Shown here: piece after piece, positions 61,754-64,000 of the stretch
Layout of the letters: each line of letters opens with the position of its first letter
How positions within the stretch are numbered: position 1 is the first letter of the stretch
Origin: Epiperipatus broadwayi
Lineage: Eukaryota; Onychophora; Udeonychophora; Euonychophora; Peripatidae
Assembly: GCA_028023455.1 (NCBI GenBank)
Contig: JAQFVV010006703.1
Coordinates: forward strand, 158,501-222,500
Direction of reading: 5' to 3'
DNA: 64,000 bases
Position numbers and translations under genes: made by a program
Notes under the pieces: generated by a model
What the model saw: the letters and a program-made list of their open reading frames with translations, nothing else
Database searches by the model: none
What the model was told of the DNA's origin: nothing

Positions 61754-61766
61754 ACATGAGCAAATG

Positions 61767-61782
61767 CCCAGGGTGCCAATTC
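61767..61782 (-). other. Primer-binding-like motif of family A2
   Basis: Minus strand AATTGGCACCCTGGGC, parallel to AATTGGATGCCCAAC of family A and ATTGGTGCCCAAC of family B. It sits at the expected edge of the LTR-like sequence to its right. Confidence 0.35.
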
Positions 61783-64000
61783 TATTAATGAAAAGAAAGA
61801 ATAATGTAACAATTTATTTGATTAAGAATTAATTCTGAGACTCTTTTACTTATGTCTATCTTACAGCTTAGATCAGCATGAGGTTACAGGAAATTCATAA
61901 CATATAGAATATAAGTAAATGAAGAAAGAAATATTATAAACCATTAAATAAAATATAGACCTTATTTATTAATCAACCAACTGACAAAGTCCAGCAGAGT
62001 TTATTTGTTCAAACTACTAAAATATAATTTCGATTTGATCTCTTCCATTATCTAAACATACTCTATATTAGCACAATCCTATTAACAGAATAGATAAGCA
62101 CAACACTAAACAACTATCTTATTTTACACATCATAATTTAAATAATTAACCTAATGTTAATCTGGAAATCTAAAATCAGATCTCAGGGAATCTATAACAC
62201 AGTTAGATTAAAGAAACTATCTTAGCCAGTAATTTATAACTTTCAATTATAATAAAAATATAATGAAATGAATTGAATAATGTTTTACTGGGCTGGCAAT
62301 TAGATAATGAAGGAAATAGGGTATTTTTAATCTCACACCATCATCTAAATAATGCACTAACTAGGCAAACTTTTTATAAGTTTATCAAGTGGTAAATATT
62401 TCATGTAATGTTTGGATCAAAGAAACAATACTATCAGATTTCAGCAGATTTATTCTCAAAGTTATGAAATAATGTACTTATTTTGTAATAGATGTATGAG
62501 ATGTGGAGATGTGGAAACTAGAATATGAATGCACATAAGAATAACTCAAGACACAGTTTTAATAAATAATCAAAGCATTTATTTACACTTAAGATTTAAT
62601 TAAAGGTAATCAGTTCACAATAAGACTATTTGTCTTAATCTTTAAATTTACAAGTAAATCCATGAACCTAAGTTAGGGATTATCCCTATTACACATTACA
62701 TCATTTATTATTCATAAACTTATGAACACAAATTAATAAACAAATAAGACCTTCATATTCTGACTTTGAACATCTGGGCAATCTAAACATTTTCATATGC
62801 AACACTGAATAAATAATATATTATATTATGGCCACAATATACACTTTTGAGAGGATATGTTATCAATTGTTGGAATAAAGCAAATTAATACATTTGGCTA
62901 TCAAGAAAGCAGCTTTAAATAACTTAATTAAATAATCACTTTAACTAACTACACTTTTCACGCTTAGTAATAAAATCATACTCATTCCGATGATTTGATG
63001 ATTTCTAACGTGTGGTAAATTAATATGATATGTTTTAAAACATTTATTTCCTGTTTCAAGTTTAACAATATTATACTTTTATATCCGCGATATTATTTAC
63101 ATTACACACTTGTGTCACACCTTATGCAATAATAAATAAAAACAATCTTTTTACACATTATCAATTTATTTAGGAATTATTAAATAAGGGTTTTTTTGGA
63201 TAATGTCATAGACCAACCAAAAAATATAACCTTATATCAACTTTGATATTCAAGAAAGGACTTGATTTAACCACATATCAAGCCACTAACTGAATTACAC
63301 AGAGCTATGTTTTTATGATCATAGAAATTAAACATCCCAGAGAAATTCAAACCCATGAGGAGCAATTAAACTCTTCAGTTAATAAATCTACAACAACTTA
63401 TCTAAATCCGAAATACACTATTGGTGTGGAACCTGTCTCATCATCAGAACAATAGGAAAATATCACTTAACTTCATAAATATCATTTCATAATATGTACA
63501 CAATATAGGATATATCTCACTCTACTCATGGCAAAAATATTTAAAATATACTAAAGGAAAAAATATTTCATCTATACAAACATAGAACATATCAAGAATA
63601 ATTTCCTTTTCTATGGCTCCTCTACATATTTAACGCAAGAAGTTGGCAGATAAATACACACAGATAAATCACCCATCTCTTCAATTTCTTTAGAATATGA
63701 CAATATCCAAATTTATATAAAGAAATAATTGTAAAACTGAATGTTGATTACTTAAATAAAACAATTGTACAAGATAGACACACATATGCATATGTAAGAG
63801 TATAAAAAATTATTCTAAATTATGTAATATGCAAACACTACGGTGAGTAAATGATGCGTTACAAATATAAACTTTTAATTTAGAGTAGACTATCAGCTGT
63901 TTAAAATTTAAATAGTAATAATTATTATGAATGAGGTTTCTTTGCTATCTCTGATATGATATTTCTTTCATATATTCGTTACTCTGAAAGCCATAAATGT
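61783..64000 (-). mobile_element. Diverged family A-like LTR (A2), runs off window
   Basis: It matches the family A LTR in order and orientation at several places. 62280-62350 (gggctggcaattagataatg, aaatagggtat) pairs with 42665-42720. 62500-62590 (gatgtggaa, ttttaataaataatc, catttatttacactt) pairs with 42980-43080. Identity is far lower than between the two A copies, so it is a separate subfamily. The window ends near where the promoter would be expected, and no ATG exon was found. Confidence 0.45.

Overview
The window is A+T-rich eukaryotic DNA (about three quarters A+T by eye) with intron-like spacing, many (TA)n tracts, foldback elements and LTR-like repeats. It has no bacterial operons, rRNA, tRNA or CRISPR. 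It looks like intergenic/intronic DNA of an AT-rich invertebrate. I could not identify the species: no known gene was recognised, and the SINE families I know from octopus are absent.

Layout. 1-8.0 kb: mostly featureless AT-rich DNA with a retroposed insert (2517-3435, flanked by target duplications), a GC-richer island (3.72-3.95 kb) and a 170-bp foldback MITE (5034-5203). 8.0-15.5 kb: a possible LTR-like unit with a TATA box (8.1 kb) ending at a (TA)n tract, a second terminus-bearing unit starting at 11857, and a diverged inverted repeat (10.4-11.4 kb against 14.5-15.4 kb). 15.5-21 kb: AT-rich, with a hairpin at 19.5 kb and a 130-bp tandem repeat at 20.3 kb. 21.1-21.8 kb: short plus-strand exons that splice in phase to a stop codon, and a separate possible minus-strand exon. 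22.16-29.2 kb: two direct copies of a long repeat (family C) flanking 0.9 kb. 32.3-32.9 kb: a minus-strand exon pair that could encode an Ig-like domain and a hydrophobic segment. 34.08-36.18 kb: solo LTR of family B. 36.8-41.1 kb: an 830-bp tandem duplication whose first copy is split by a 2.5-kb LTR-like element (family D), so the second copy serves as an empty site. 41.89-55.66 kb: the main feature, an element (family A) with two direct repeats of about 4.6 kb ending TG...CA, a primer-site-like motif, a polypurine tract, ATAT flanks, and a 3-kb interior holding a decayed coiled-coil Gag-like gene. Its right LTR carries a nested 1.6-kb foldback array. 55.69-61.28 kb: family B copies in opposite orientations. 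61.35-61.71 kb: a foldback element with apparently identical arms. 61.78 kb to the end: a diverged relative of the family A LTR.

Main idea. Several unrelated LTR-like families (A, B, C, D) are very long, sit in or beside (TA)n tracts, and carry a short ATG-initiated reading frame ending at a GT splice-donor-like site; in A, B and C a TATA box precedes it. This suggests LTRs that supply a promoter plus a ready-made first coding exon. Family A, with giant LTRs and no visible pol, resembles an animal counterpart of plant LARD elements.
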